Assembly: GCF_015207255.1 (NCBI RefSeq) | Contig: NZ_JADEXG010000026.1 | Coordinates: forward strand, 1 to 62,454 | Length of the DNA: 62,454 bases | DNA from: Vasconcelosia minhoensis LEGE 07310 | Lineage (GTDB): Bacteria; Cyanobacteriota; Cyanobacteriia; Phormidesmidales; Phormidesmidaceae | Reading direction: 5' to 3' | Shown here: positions 28,083 through 36,610 of the stretch, piece by piece | Layout: each line of letters begins with the position of its first letter | Position numbering within the stretch: position 1 is the first letter of the stretch | Program-made: the position numbers and the translations under genes | The notes under the pieces: generated by a model | Databases searched by the model: none | What the model saw: the letters and a program-made list of their open reading frames with translations, nothing else | What the model was told of the DNA's origin: nothing

Positions 28083-28285
28083 GTCGCTGACTCGCCGATC
28101 AACGCAAGCGATGCATTTGACATCTCTGGAGAAGTGTAGCTGCGGCACTCTCCAGAGCCCATCATGCTGCCCTGCATCATGCCGCCGCGCATCATTCCTG
28201 CCATTGCTAGAAAGCCCACAAGTAGGGTCGCGACAATACCGACGACAAAGCCTACTGAACCCGTCACTAGAGCTTTGCTGTCCAT
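28079..28285 (-). CDS. small Met-rich membrane protein
   Basis: A 68-residue protein with one membrane helix (about 5-32, LVTGSVGFVVGIVATLLVGF) followed by a Met-rich stretch MAGMMRGGMMQGSMMGSGEC, which could bind Cu(I) or Ag(I). The remainder is short and polar. ATG 28285 has AGGAAG about 7 nt upstream. Its stop overlaps the stop of the convergent PEP-CTERM gene. A TGAAAT direct repeat lies 161 nt upstream. No named family. Confidence 0.65.
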   Translation of the reverse strand: MDSKALVTGSVGFVVGIVATLLVGFLAMAGMMRGGMMQGSMMGSGECRSYTSPEMSNASLALIGESAT

Positions 28286-28445
28286 AGTTAATCTTCCTTT
28301 ACAATATGGTTTTGGCGGGGGATTACTCAGTGACATTCTCCCCATCGCTCTTAATATAAACTCTCCAGTTGGCTGTAGAGTCAAGCGGATTCTTAGAAAG
28401 ATGCCTTGATTCATCGATCAACCCGGTCAGCCTAGACCTAAATGA

Positions 28446-28462
28446 TGAAATCAGAATGAAAT
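28446..28462. promoter_or_regulatory. OmpR-type direct repeat (copy 1)
   Basis: TGAAAT-CAGAA-TGAAAT, two perfect hexamers 11 bp apart. It lies between the small Met-rich membrane protein (minus strand) and the copper gene remnants (plus strand). Reading toward the Met-rich gene it is ATTTCA-N5-ATTTCA, the same orientation as the other two copies have toward their genes. Confidence 0.7.
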
Positions 28463-28567
28463 CGCCTTGGCTCACAAGATGTAAATTAGGGTTCTCTCTT
28501 CAGAAGGGTGCGGAAGTGAATAGTTTCTAGTTAAGTCTGAATTATTAGCCAAAATTGGAGAGCGACT

Positions 28568-28690
28568 ATGTTTTTGCATCACAAGGAGTACCAGTCTAGC
28601 TTTGAGAAAGCTGTGGCCTATGCGGTGGGTGAGCACTGTGCTGAAGCATTTATAGGTAATGCCGATATGGTGAAGTGTGCCCGTATGTAA
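28568..28690 (+). pseudogene. degenerate DUF326 (four-helix copper-storage) N-terminus
   Basis: A 40-codon frame with a good ribosome binding site (GGAGAG, 6 nt upstream). It reads HHKEYQSSFEKAVAYAVGEH then CAEAFIGNADMVKCARM and a stop. Intact DUF326/Csp-type proteins have a Cys-rich start of the form EYQSCIEACxxCAVACEHCA. Here most of the expected Cys are replaced (Ser, Ala, Tyr, Glu) while the EYQS, HCAEA and ADMVKCARM parts remain, and TAA interrupts it where the family continues with LD-C-DIC. I read this as a decayed copper-storage gene; the assignment is from memory of the family. Confidence 0.45.
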
Positions 28691-28723
28691 TTAGACATGG
28701 GGGAAAGCTATCTTCCATACAAA

Positions 28724-28743
28724 ACTTTTCTGTTTAGAAAAGT
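28724..28743. terminator. hairpin before the DUF305 gene
   Basis: ACTTTTCT at 28724-28731 and AGAAAAGT at 28736-28743 form an 8-bp stem with a GTTT loop, followed by GCGTTTT. It may end the transcript of the small remnant gene. Confidence 0.4.
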
Positions 28744-28777
28744 GCGTTTTGCCACGTCACATTTACATTGAATATTA

Positions 28778-29357
28778 ATGGCTATTACAGATAATACAAT
28801 CGACAACCGTACAGATGCTGGGCATCACAAAGGAATGCAGGGTAGCTACGTCAGATACTTTGCGATGATTGGGACCTCAATCGTTACGATGTTCTTCTTG
28901 ATGTACCTACATTCCTATCAAATTCTTGATCATGCTTGGTTTAGTGAAACGCGGGCTTATATGGCCCTAATTATGGGTGCCGCAATGATGGTTATCATGT
29001 TAGGGTTTATGCTCAACATGTACAAGAGCAGAAAAGCTAACATCGCAATCTTTGTTGGGGCCATCCTGCTGTTTGGCGCAGCCTTAGGGCTGGTGCGCAG
29101 CCAAATTACGGTGAGCGATGTAGACTACATGGAAGGCATGATTCCTCACCACTCAATCGCAATCCTAACGAGCGAGCGAGCTCAGATCAAAGACATTCGT
29201 GTCCGTGAAGTTGGCTGATGAGATTATCGCATCACAGCGCCGAGAGATTAATGAAATGGAGTGGCTGATTGCCGATATCAGAGAAAATGGAGTGGCAAGC
29301 ACACCAGCTGAGGTAGAGGCAAGACCGCTGCCAGACTTTTCCTCACGTCCTGAATAA
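28778..29357 (+). pseudogene. DUF305 membrane protein, frameshifted
   Basis: The N-terminal 146 codons encode four membrane helices and then the DUF305 core with MEGMIPHHSIAILTSERAQI, a His/Met motif tied to copper handling. The frame ends at a TGA at 29216. Removing one base at about 29210 restores the family sequence: VRE continues as LADEIIASQRREINEMEWLI and on to a TAA at 29357. So an intact gene is one base away. It is either a true frameshift or a sequencing error. Reading through gives about 192 residues, a normal size for this class. Confidence 0.75.
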
Positions 29358-29378
29358 GTTATCAACCTTAAAAACCTC

Positions 29379-30101
29379 ATGAATCTAAGCTGGGCACATG
29401 TTCACTTACTGCTGAATCACTTTCCTATCGTCGGTGCAATCATTGCTCTGATGATTTTTATTGTTGGCCTGGCTAGGCGAAGCAACGCGCTAAAGCAGAC
29501 AAGCTACTGGACTTTCTTTCTGATGGCTTTAACTGCGATCGCGGTCTTCTACTCGGGCACCCAGGCGGTTCAGGCGGTCGAAGGTCTACCCAACGTCACC
29601 GAAGCCGTTATCCATCGCCATCGAGAAGTTGGGGAATGGTCGCTGATTGGGATCGAGATTGCGGGAGCGCTCGGTCTGGCCGGAATTTTGCTATACCGGC
29701 GGGCTAAGCTAGCTCCGGCTTGGTTCAATATTACATTTTTGGGAATTGCGATCGCGGCCACTACCCTAGTGTTCTGGGCTGGGCTACATGGCGGCACCAT
29801 TCGCCATACGGAAATACGAGGCGAGCTGAACGCTCTCATGTTGAGTACAGAATCTTTTGAACATGAGGACGGTGACGGCCATGACCATTCCGAAGCGGCT
29901 AGCGATGGTCAACCGGCTGAACCCTCCTCCAAATCATCACCCGATAGTGCTTCTGAAGAAACTAGCGATGGTCAATCTGCTGAACCGTCTTCTGAAACGA
30001 CCGATGACGCTGCTGAAGAAACTAGCCCTTCTCAGCCTGCTGAGCAGACTTCTGAATCATCGCCGGGTCATGCCGAGGAACCTGGCCATTCCCACGAGTG
30101 A
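29379..30101 (+). CDS. DUF2231-like membrane protein with His-rich repeated tail
   Basis: A 240-residue protein with four membrane helices in residues 1-145. The first holds HVHLLLNHFPIVGA, a DUF2231-like motif whose His residues could bind heme or metal. Residues 155-240 form an acidic, His-ended tail with three imperfect repeats of about 20 residues (DGQPAEPSS, DGQSAEPSSE, PSQPAEQTSE), finishing GHAEEPGHSHE. It sits between the DUF305 gene and a copper ATPase remnant, so a role in copper handling is inferred. Shine-Dalgarno is weak. Confidence 0.75.
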   Translation: MNLSWAHVHLLLNHFPIVGAIIALMIFIVGLARRSNALKQTSYWTFFLMALTAIAVFYSGTQAVQAVEGLPNVTEAVIHRHREVGEWSLIGIEIAGALGLAGILLYRRAKLAPAWFNITFLGIAIAATTLVFWAGLHGGTIRHTEIRGELNALMLSTESFEHEDGDGHDHSEAASDGQPAEPSSKSSPDSASEETSDGQSAEPSSETTDDAAEETSPSQPAEQTSESSPGHAEEPGHSHE

Positions 30102-30111
30102 TTAAGGAATC

Positions 30112-30403
30112 GACCGGGGCGGGGACCAACGTAGCGATTGAGTCCGCCGACCTGGTGCCGATTGAAGCCGACCCAATGGACGCTGTAAAAGTCCTGAATC
30201 TGGCGAAAAAGACTTACAGCAAAACCATTCAAAACCTGCTTTGGGCGACGGGCTACAACGTTGTCGCCATTCCTCTAGCAGCAGGGGTGCTATCGGCTTG
30301 GGGGATCGTGCTATCGCCTGCTATAGGAGCCTTGCTGATGAGTCTTTAAACCGTGATTGTGGCCATCAATGCCGTGCTGCTGCGACGGGCAAAGTTAGCT
30401 TAG
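30112..30403 (+). pseudogene. C-terminal fragment of a copper P-type ATPase
   Basis: Only the last 95 or so codons of a CopA-type ATPase remain: GAGTNVAIESADLV (the end of the P-domain), then the last two membrane helices with QNLLWATGYNVVAIPLAAGV and SPAIGALLMSL. Next comes TAA at 30347-30349 exactly where the family has Ser (MSLSTVIVAIN), and the same frame continues TVIVAINAVLLRRAKLA to a stop at 30401-30403. The catalytic Asp, ATP-binding and metal-binding domains are absent. This is a remnant made by a large deletion plus a nonsense mutation. Confidence 0.85.
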
Positions 30404-30405
30404 AT

Positions 30406-30706
30406 GGATGGCATAATTTAGTCAGAGGGACTGCTCCTCCAATCTTAGATGTGCTTAGATGTGCGGACTGCTCAGGAAAACGAAGCAGGCCATATCGCTG
30501 GTGCAGTCAACATCCATTTTGGAGAACTTGAGGCGCGTATCGATGAAATTTCAGCTCTAAAAAAATCAGTTATTGTCGTCTATTGTGAGCGTGGAATCAG
30601 AGCGAATATTGCTGAGGCAACTCTACGCGAAGCTGGGTTTGAATCCATAGTTCATCTACAGGATGACATCTTTGCATGGCGAAAAAACGGGCTGCCGCTT
30701 GAGTAA
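30406..30706 (+). pseudogene. rhodanese-domain protein broken by a 10-bp duplication
   Basis: A rhodanese (sulfurtransferase) domain, with the active-site loop VVYCERGIRAN (Cys) and HIAGAVNIHFGELE. The first 16 codons (GWHNLVRGTAPPILDV) are in one frame and the rest in another. The break is an exact tandem duplication, TTAGATGTGC at 30445-30454 and again at 30455-30464; deleting one copy restores PPILDVRTAQE. An ATG at 30449 could still express an 85-residue product lacking the first strand. The frame also has no start codon of its own because the ATPase remnant runs into it. Confidence 0.8.
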
Positions 30707-30938
30707 GATAGCGCTTTGTGCTGTACTTATTAGACTTCAGTGAGAATATTCTTGTACCCAGAGTATCCGAGCTTTCGAACATCAGGTTCTTTATTGTTAG
30801 GAGATTCCGCGTTGGAAAACATCAAGCAGATTAACTTGGAATACAGCAGTTGTATCTTTTGCCCATTTCCTCTCAGGTAGGCGGCTTACATTGGTAAATA
30901 AGATAACTTCTCGAATAACAAATACCTAAAGGAACAGT

Positions 30939-33900
30939 CTAAGGCAGATCTAGACGAGGCAACTCAGCCCGCTTTGAGCGCCGCCGCATCCGTTTGAAAA
31001 ATTCTGTAGCATCATCGACAAAAGAATAGACCACCGGCACGACCACCAGGGTTAGCAGCGTAGAGACCACTAGCCCCCCCAAAATGACAGTCGCAATCGG
31101 CGAATAGGCGTCCATGCCCGTCTCAGGAAAAAAGGCCAGGCGCACAATCACAATCAGGGTCGTCAGGGTGGTCATGACAATTGCTTTGAGCCGGACTGGG
31201 CCTGCCTGACGAATCGCGATCGCGCGTGGCACTCCTTCCTGCCGCTTCGCTAAAATCAGCTCCAGTAGCAAAATCGCGGCTGACAGCGAAATGCCTGAGA
31301 GGATCACAATACCCAAAATCGATACGGTCGAGAGCGTTTGATTAGCCAGCAGCAGTGCCCCAAAGACGCCCACCAGCTGTAAGGGTACGGATAGCATCAT
31401 CACCAGCGGCTGCACAAATGAGCCAAACTGGATGACCAAAATCAGGTAAAGCAGCACCAGTGAAACCAGCAGTCCCTTCAGCAGTCGCCCAAACTCAATC
31501 ATCATGTCCGTCATATCGCCCATTGAGTCGATGCCATAGCCGGGCGGAAAGTCAAGTTCTGCCCCTGCCTGCATCGCGATCGCCATCGACAAATCCATCG
31601 AGGCCGGGCCATTTTTGCGGTAGTAGCCATTTACATAGACCACCCGTTTCCCATTCACGTGCTCAATCAGCGTTGGCCCCTGCTGGCGCTCCAGCGTTGC
31701 CACCGTACTCAGCGGCACTTGTTGACCCGTGCGACTGGTAATATAGGTCTCAGAGAGATCTTGCACCGTACCGCGATCGGCCTCGTCGTAGCGCACTAAA
31801 ATTGAATTTTGCCGCAGGTTGGGGCGGTTGTAGTACCGACGAGTGAACCCGCCGTTGAGCGCATAGCGAGCCTGTTCTGACACCTCTCGAATGTTTAAAC
31901 CCAGCTCCTGGGCTCGGCGGCGGTCGATCTGCAGCTGATACTCCGGCTGAGAATAGGCTGAGCTCGTAAAGGGCATCACGATATCAGGATTGGCAGCGGC
32001 AATTTGTTGCACCCCTTGTGCCAAACGGTAGAGCACATCCAAGTCATCGCCATAGACGGCCAGCTGAATTGGGGCCGCAGAGGTTGCCATCACATCTACC
32101 CCCATCTCTTTAATCGCCAGGCGACGAATACCAGGAATCGTGCGCTTCGCTTCGGCGTCAATGCCGTCCATAATTTCCCAGATATCTCGCTGCCGCTCAG
32201 TCAGTGGGGTAATCGTTACCGTCATCGCCGCTGTATTGACGCCGCCCATGCTGTAGCCACTGAAGTAGGTACTATTGCGAGTCAGTTCAAAGCCCACCTG
32301 GGAGGAGACTTTTTCGACCTCAGGCTGTTCTAACATTATTTGCTCGAACCGAGCAGCAGCGGCATCGGTCGCCGTAAACGAAGTGCCCGCCTCCATTTCT
32401 AAGGCAGCCATAAACTGGCCCGAGTCACCCAGCGGCATCATCTCTTGGGGGATGAAGCTATACAGCGCGATCGCCAGCACCACCGAGGCCGCCGCTACGG
32501 CCAGCGTAATCTCTCGATTTCTTAGACAGCGATCCAGCAGCCAGGCGTATCCCCGCTCTAGCCGTCGGAAGCCGTAGCGCACCGGAGTTGTCAGCACCTG
32601 TAGCCAGGTACGACGTTGAGGCCTGGCGGCAAGGGGTTTCAGAGTAAAAGCCGCAACCAGCGGAATTAGCGTAATCGACACCAGCAGCGAGGCGATAAAG
32701 GCAAACACCATCGGCCAGACAATGCCCACAAACATCAGCCCAGTCAGCCCCCCGGCCAGGATAGTGGGCAGCAGTGCCGCAATCATCACGCAGCTGGCCG
32801 CTGCACTCGCCAAAAAGACTTCTCCAGTCCCCTTGATTGCTGCCTGCATCGGCATTAGCCCCTGCCTCAGCTTTTGGTCAATCGAGTCGAGTACAATAAT
32901 CGAGTCGTCAACTAGCTTGCCAATGGCCATCATCATGCCAATCAGCGTCGAGGAGTTGAGCGACATGCCGATGGGGATAAACGGCAGCGTCGAGAGCGCC
33001 AGGCTGGTGGGGATGGAAATCATGATGATGGCCGTAGCGCGAAAATCTTCTAAGAAGAGCAAAATCACGAATCCAGCCAGGACGACACTGACCAGCAGCT
33101 CTTGAAAAGTGCTGCTGAGAATCAGGTTGACCAGGTAAGAATTGTCATAGGCTTCTTGAAATTCTAAGCCGGGATATTCTGCTTGCAGGCTTTCCAGCGC
33201 TGCCCTGACCCGCTCGATTACCTGAGGCGAACTAGAGTCAGGCTTTTGAATGACGTTCACCGCCAGGGCTGACTCACCGTTATAGCGGTAGCCGCTACGG
33301 CGCTCTTCGTAGGTGTCTTTCACCGTAGCCACATCGCGGACATACACCACCCGTCCCTCCTGTTCCAGGATTGGATAGTCCATCACGGTAGCGGCCTCTA
33401 GCGCTCGCTCATCGGTACGCACCAAAATCTCGCTGTCGCCCTGGGTCAGTACGCCTGCGCCCTGGCTGACGTTGTTGGCATCAATCGCATCGCGCACCTG
33501 CAAAATTGACAAGCCATAGGCGGCGAGCTGCTGGCGATCGACGACTATCTGCAGCTGGCGGCGATAGCCGCCAAAGATAGAAACGGCCTGCACATTCTCG
33601 ACTTGGGTCAGTCGATCAACCAGGACATTGTCGGCAAACTCCCTCAGCTGTAGCGGATCCCACCCGTCGCCCCTGAGTGCCAGAGTTAACACCGGTCGAT
33701 TGAGCGGGTCAATCGGCAGCACCCAGTAGGTTCGAGAATTGATGCCATCCAGCTGCAGGTCACCCTCAGCAGCCGTCATGACGCTCTGGACAGACTGCAC
33801 GGCTTTGTCAATGTCGCCGCCCCAGGCAAACTGAATCGTCACCAGAGAGCTATCCTGCTGGGAGCTAGAGCGAATAAACCGCACGCCGTCCAGCACGCTG

Positions 33901-34118
33901 AGCCGCTGTTCGATGGGCTTACTAATATAAGCTTCTACCTCGGCGGGGGATGAGCCCGGCGCCATCGTCACTATAGAGACCAGCGGGCTTTCGACGTAGG
34001 GCATCATCCGCACGGGCAGAAGAAACAGCGTCAGCAGCGATAGCATGACCACTGCGATATAGACTGCTACGACCACAACCGGGTTCTTGATCGACCAGCG
34101 GGTAAAAAACTCTTTCAT
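30939..34118 (-). CDS. RND efflux transporter, inner-membrane permease
   Basis: A 1059-residue pump of the RND superfamily, likely expelling metal ions or small molecules to a partner adaptor. It has the usual 12 membrane helices and two large periplasmic loops; the HAE/HME start is SIKNPVVVVAVYIAV. TM4 holds IGKLVDDSIIVLD, with the DD pair of the proton relay. TM10 reads GISLSAAILLLELIL and lacks the Lys seen in drug pumps such as AcrB, while the Cu-pump Met triad cannot be placed with certainty. The C-terminus is basic (RMRRRSKRAELPR). It follows the adaptor and lipoprotein genes on the same strand, so it is the last gene of that unit. Confidence 0.93.
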   Translation of the reverse strand: MKEFFTRWSIKNPVVVVAVYIAVVMLSLLTLFLLPVRMMPYVESPLVSIVTMAPGSSPAEVEAYISKPIEQRLSVLDGVRFIRSSSQQDSSLVTIQFAWGGDIDKAVQSVQSVMTAAEGDLQLDGINSRTYWVLPIDPLNRPVLTLALRGDGWDPLQLREFADNVLVDRLTQVENVQAVSIFGGYRRQLQIVVDRQQLAAYGLSILQVRDAIDANNVSQGAGVLTQGDSEILVRTDERALEAATVMDYPILEQEGRVVYVRDVATVKDTYEERRSGYRYNGESALAVNVIQKPDSSSPQVIERVRAALESLQAEYPGLEFQEAYDNSYLVNLILSSTFQELLVSVVLAGFVILLFLEDFRATAIIMISIPTSLALSTLPFIPIGMSLNSSTLIGMMMAIGKLVDDSIIVLDSIDQKLRQGLMPMQAAIKGTGEVFLASAAASCVMIAALLPTILAGGLTGLMFVGIVWPMVFAFIASLLVSITLIPLVAAFTLKPLAARPQRRTWLQVLTTPVRYGFRRLERGYAWLLDRCLRNREITLAVAAASVVLAIALYSFIPQEMMPLGDSGQFMAALEMEAGTSFTATDAAAARFEQIMLEQPEVEKVSSQVGFELTRNSTYFSGYSMGGVNTAAMTVTITPLTERQRDIWEIMDGIDAEAKRTIPGIRRLAIKEMGVDVMATSAAPIQLAVYGDDLDVLYRLAQGVQQIAAANPDIVMPFTSSAYSQPEYQLQIDRRRAQELGLNIREVSEQARYALNGGFTRRYYNRPNLRQNSILVRYDEADRGTVQDLSETYITSRTGQQVPLSTVATLERQQGPTLIEHVNGKRVVYVNGYYRKNGPASMDLSMAIAMQAGAELDFPPGYGIDSMGDMTDMMIEFGRLLKGLLVSLVLLYLILVIQFGSFVQPLVMMLSVPLQLVGVFGALLLANQTLSTVSILGIVILSGISLSAAILLLELILAKRQEGVPRAIAIRQAGPVRLKAIVMTTLTTLIVIVRLAFFPETGMDAYSPIATVILGGLVVSTLLTLVVVPVVYSFVDDATEFFKRMRRRSKRAELPRLDLP

Positions 34119-34191
34119 ACCAAACCTATGGGACAGTGCTCGGGATTAGCGAAGCCAACCCCAAGCCTTGATAGCAGCGTGAGCAGGTAAC

Positions 34192-34662
34192 CTACTGGGC
34201 CTCCAGCATAAAGTGGGCTGTCCCTGCTTTTTCGCCTTCGTCCACAGCGGCGTTGATGGCCCAGGGGCCTTCCATACTCAAATAGGTTTGCACCTCGTAT
34301 AGGCCCGGTTCGGCTCCAGGGGAGACTGTTGTCTCCGTCATCATCGGCTCCATTCCTTCCATTGCCATAGAAACATCAACCTTGAGGCTATCTGTGGTCA
34401 CAGGCTCGCCAGTCGCCGCGTCTTTGACTTCTAGAATCATTTCTGTATCGCCCATTGGCACAGAATCGTGAGGGCTAACCAGACTAATTTCAACATTGCC
34501 TTCGCTGGTCGATTCCATCCCTTCCATTTCGGGCATGGTGGCATCGGCAGACTCGGCGGCGTCAGGTGTCGCGTCTGCCGCTGTCGTCTCTGGCTCTGAG
34601 GTATTGGTACAGCCGGTGGCAATAATGCCAACTGTGATCAGGCTTAGCAACAGTTTTTTCAT
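34192..34662 (-). CDS. FixH-like domain lipoprotein
   Basis: A 156-residue exported lipoprotein (lipobox IIATGCTN, Cys at about 18). A Thr/Ala/Asp/Met-rich linker (about 20-52) has MPEMEGMES. Residues 55-156 form a YtkA/FixH-like beta domain (SLVSPHDSVPMGDTEMILEV, ATGEPVTTDSLKVDVSMAME, GLYEVQTYLSMEGPW). This is clearly related to the C-terminal domain of the adaptor encoded just upstream. ATG 34662 is preferred because it starts the signal peptide. Function: possibly a periplasmic chaperone or metal-binding partner of the pump (inference). Confidence 0.8.
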   Translation of the reverse strand: MKKLLLSLITVGIIATGCTNTSEPETTAADATPDAAESADATMPEMEGMESTSEGNVEISLVSPHDSVPMGDTEMILEVKDAATGEPVTTDSLKVDVSMAMEGMEPMMTETTVSPGAEPGLYEVQTYLSMEGPWAINAAVDEGEKAGTAHFMLEAQ

Positions 34663-34708
34663 AGATCGATCCAGGATAAAGAGTAGGACTTGTGTGAGCA
34701 GCGAAAAC

Positions 34709-36460
34709 TTATTTGACAAGTAGGCTGAGGCGCGCTTTACCAGCCTGTTCGGCAGCGGTGACGGTGGCTTCTAGCGTCCAGTCCCCTTTCATCCCAAGAA
34801 AAGTGCTGACCTTAAACTCTCCGGAGCTGTCAGCAGGTTCAAGCGCCACCTTGGCGGTCATCGGAGCCATGTTTTTCATCGGCATGGTGAGATCCACCGT
34901 CAGGTCGTCAGTGGTGATAGCCAATGGTTCCCCAGTCTCAGAATCCTTCAGGGCAATGGTAAATTCAGCTTTACTGCCTGATTTCAGGTTGGCAGGGTTG
35001 ACCAGCGCGACCTCAAGGGTGCTGGACTCAGCACTTGCAGAAATTTCTGCTGGATTGCCTAGCGCATCGACAATAGTAACTTGACCGTTTTCCATCAGAC
35101 GGCTGTGGCCGGAGGTAATCACCCGATCGTTCGGCTCTAGACCATCGGTAATTTCAACGCGATCGCGACTGGTCAGCCCAGGGGTCACCTGTCGTCGCTG
35201 AGCGGTTTCCCCATTCACGACCCAAACCGCCGGTTCGCCATTGAATTCAACCAGCGCCTTTTGGGATACCGATAGAGCATTATCACGGCGCTGGATAATC
35301 ATTTCCATATCCACAAACTGCCCCGAAAGCAGCTGCTGATCGGGGTTATCGACAACGGCTTCAACCGTCACTGTGCGCGTTGTCGTCTCGGTTTGGGGAA
35401 AAATGCTAGTAATTTCACCGCGAATGACTCCGGTATCCGCACCGGGTACCTTGGCCAAAATCGGCGTCCCGACCCGAATCCGGTTGGCATCTTGCTGGGC
35501 CACATTGGCACGCAGGCGCACTTTCTGATAGTCACCAATTTTGAAAATCCCCATGCCGGGCTGTACGACCACTCCCGGATCGGCCATCCGGGCTTGAACG
35601 ATGCCGCTGATTGGGGAAGTAATTTGGGTATAGCTCTCGAAAGCAGAAGCGGTGCCCACCTGGGCCTGAGCGCGATTGGCTTGAGCCTGGTCACTGGCAA
35701 CTCTGGCCTGTAGACGAGCGAGCTTAGCATTCGCCCCTTGCAACATTGATTCCTTAGCAACGACCTGGGAGATCAGCAGATCATACTGGTCTTGCGAGGT
35801 AGCCCCTTCAGCGGTGAGGCGGGCAAAGCGATCGCGCTGAAGGCGCAGATAGTCTAGATCGGCCTGAATCTGATCAATTTGCTGCCGTTGCTCTTCGACT
35901 TCTAGCTGGCCAGCTTCTACCGTCGATGACAGCGCCGCCGCCGCTGCCTCAGCTTCATTGGTTTGGCTAACCCGTTCAATCGCTTCCAATGTAGCTAGCG
36001 TCTGCCCAGCGGCGACCCGATCACCCGGATAAATTTCGTAGTGGGAAAGCTGCCCAGTCACCCGGGGATACACCGTCACCTCGGTGTAGGGATAAATTGC
36101 CCCCGTGTAGCTGACGCTCGCCTCTAGCTGAGTGGGCTGCACGACTTCTACCGTAACCGGCGTTGGGTTAAAGGCTCCATCCACCCCCATCATATCGCCG
36201 TGACCCATGCCCTCCATACCCGACATGCCTTCCATCCCAGACATGGCCATCGACCTAAAAATATTGGTGGTGACTAGAATGCCTGCGGCTAGGGCTGCGA
36301 ACACGCCCACGCCGAGTAGTGCCTTGCCAGATGCTTTCCACCAGGGGAGCGGGGGCGCTGGAGGCTCGTACATTTCAACCTTTGATAGCGATTCTTCTAA
36401 TCCCGCCTCCTTAGTTGACTCAGGCGTTTCAGCTGACTCGGATGGATGACTCATCGGCAC
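34709..36460 (-). CDS. RND periplasmic adaptor with C-terminal FixH-like domain
   Basis: A 583-residue membrane fusion protein. It has one N-terminal membrane helix (about 43-68), then a Met-rich stretch (MAMSGMEGMSGMEGMGHGDM, about 72-91), then an HlyD-type core: the lipoyl/barrel start VTVYPRVTGQLSHYEIYPGD, a long coiled coil (about 165-275), and the second half FESYTQITSPISGIVQAR. Residues 485-583 add a YtkA/FixH-like domain (LTVDLTMPMKNMAPMTAKVA). That domain is uncommon on an RND adaptor. It is first in the unit adaptor-lipoprotein-pump. ATG 36454 is an alternative start. Confidence 0.9.
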   Translation of the reverse strand: MPMSHPSESAETPESTKEAGLEESLSKVEMYEPPAPPLPWWKASGKALLGVGVFAALAAGILVTTNIFRSMAMSGMEGMSGMEGMGHGDMMGVDGAFNPTPVTVEVVQPTQLEASVSYTGAIYPYTEVTVYPRVTGQLSHYEIYPGDRVAAGQTLATLEAIERVSQTNEAEAAAAALSSTVEAGQLEVEEQRQQIDQIQADLDYLRLQRDRFARLTAEGATSQDQYDLLISQVVAKESMLQGANAKLARLQARVASDQAQANRAQAQVGTASAFESYTQITSPISGIVQARMADPGVVVQPGMGIFKIGDYQKVRLRANVAQQDANRIRVGTPILAKVPGADTGVIRGEITSIFPQTETTTRTVTVEAVVDNPDQQLLSGQFVDMEMIIQRRDNALSVSQKALVEFNGEPAVWVVNGETAQRRQVTPGLTSRDRVEITDGLEPNDRVITSGHSRLMENGQVTIVDALGNPAEISASAESSTLEVALVNPANLKSGSKAEFTIALKDSETGEPLAITTDDLTVDLTMPMKNMAPMTAKVALEPADSSGEFKVSTFLGMKGDWTLEATVTAAEQAGKARLSLLVK

Positions 36461-36538
36461 GGTGACCCAACAGTAATAGCTCCGGCGTTAGCTAGGCCGG
36501 TACTGACTCATACAGCTCTGAACAATACGGACTAATTG

Positions 36539-36555
36539 TGAAATGAAGGTGAAAT
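36539..36555. promoter_or_regulatory. OmpR-type direct repeat (copy 2)
   Basis: TGAAAT-GAAGG-TGAAAT, two perfect hexamers 11 bp apart, 79 nt upstream of the adaptor gene start. Read on the adaptor's strand it is ATTTCA-N5-ATTTCA. Confidence 0.75.
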
Positions 36556-36610
36556 TTGCTAGCGATTGAGTCTTGCTAGCATCATAGAATGAGGGCTTTT
36601 GCAGCCTGAG

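Noticed and set aside
30543-30554. TGAAATTTCA palindrome resembling the operator hexamer
   Set aside because: It lies inside the rhodanese coding sequence, and the two hexamers overlap as an inverted repeat rather than standing 11 bp apart.
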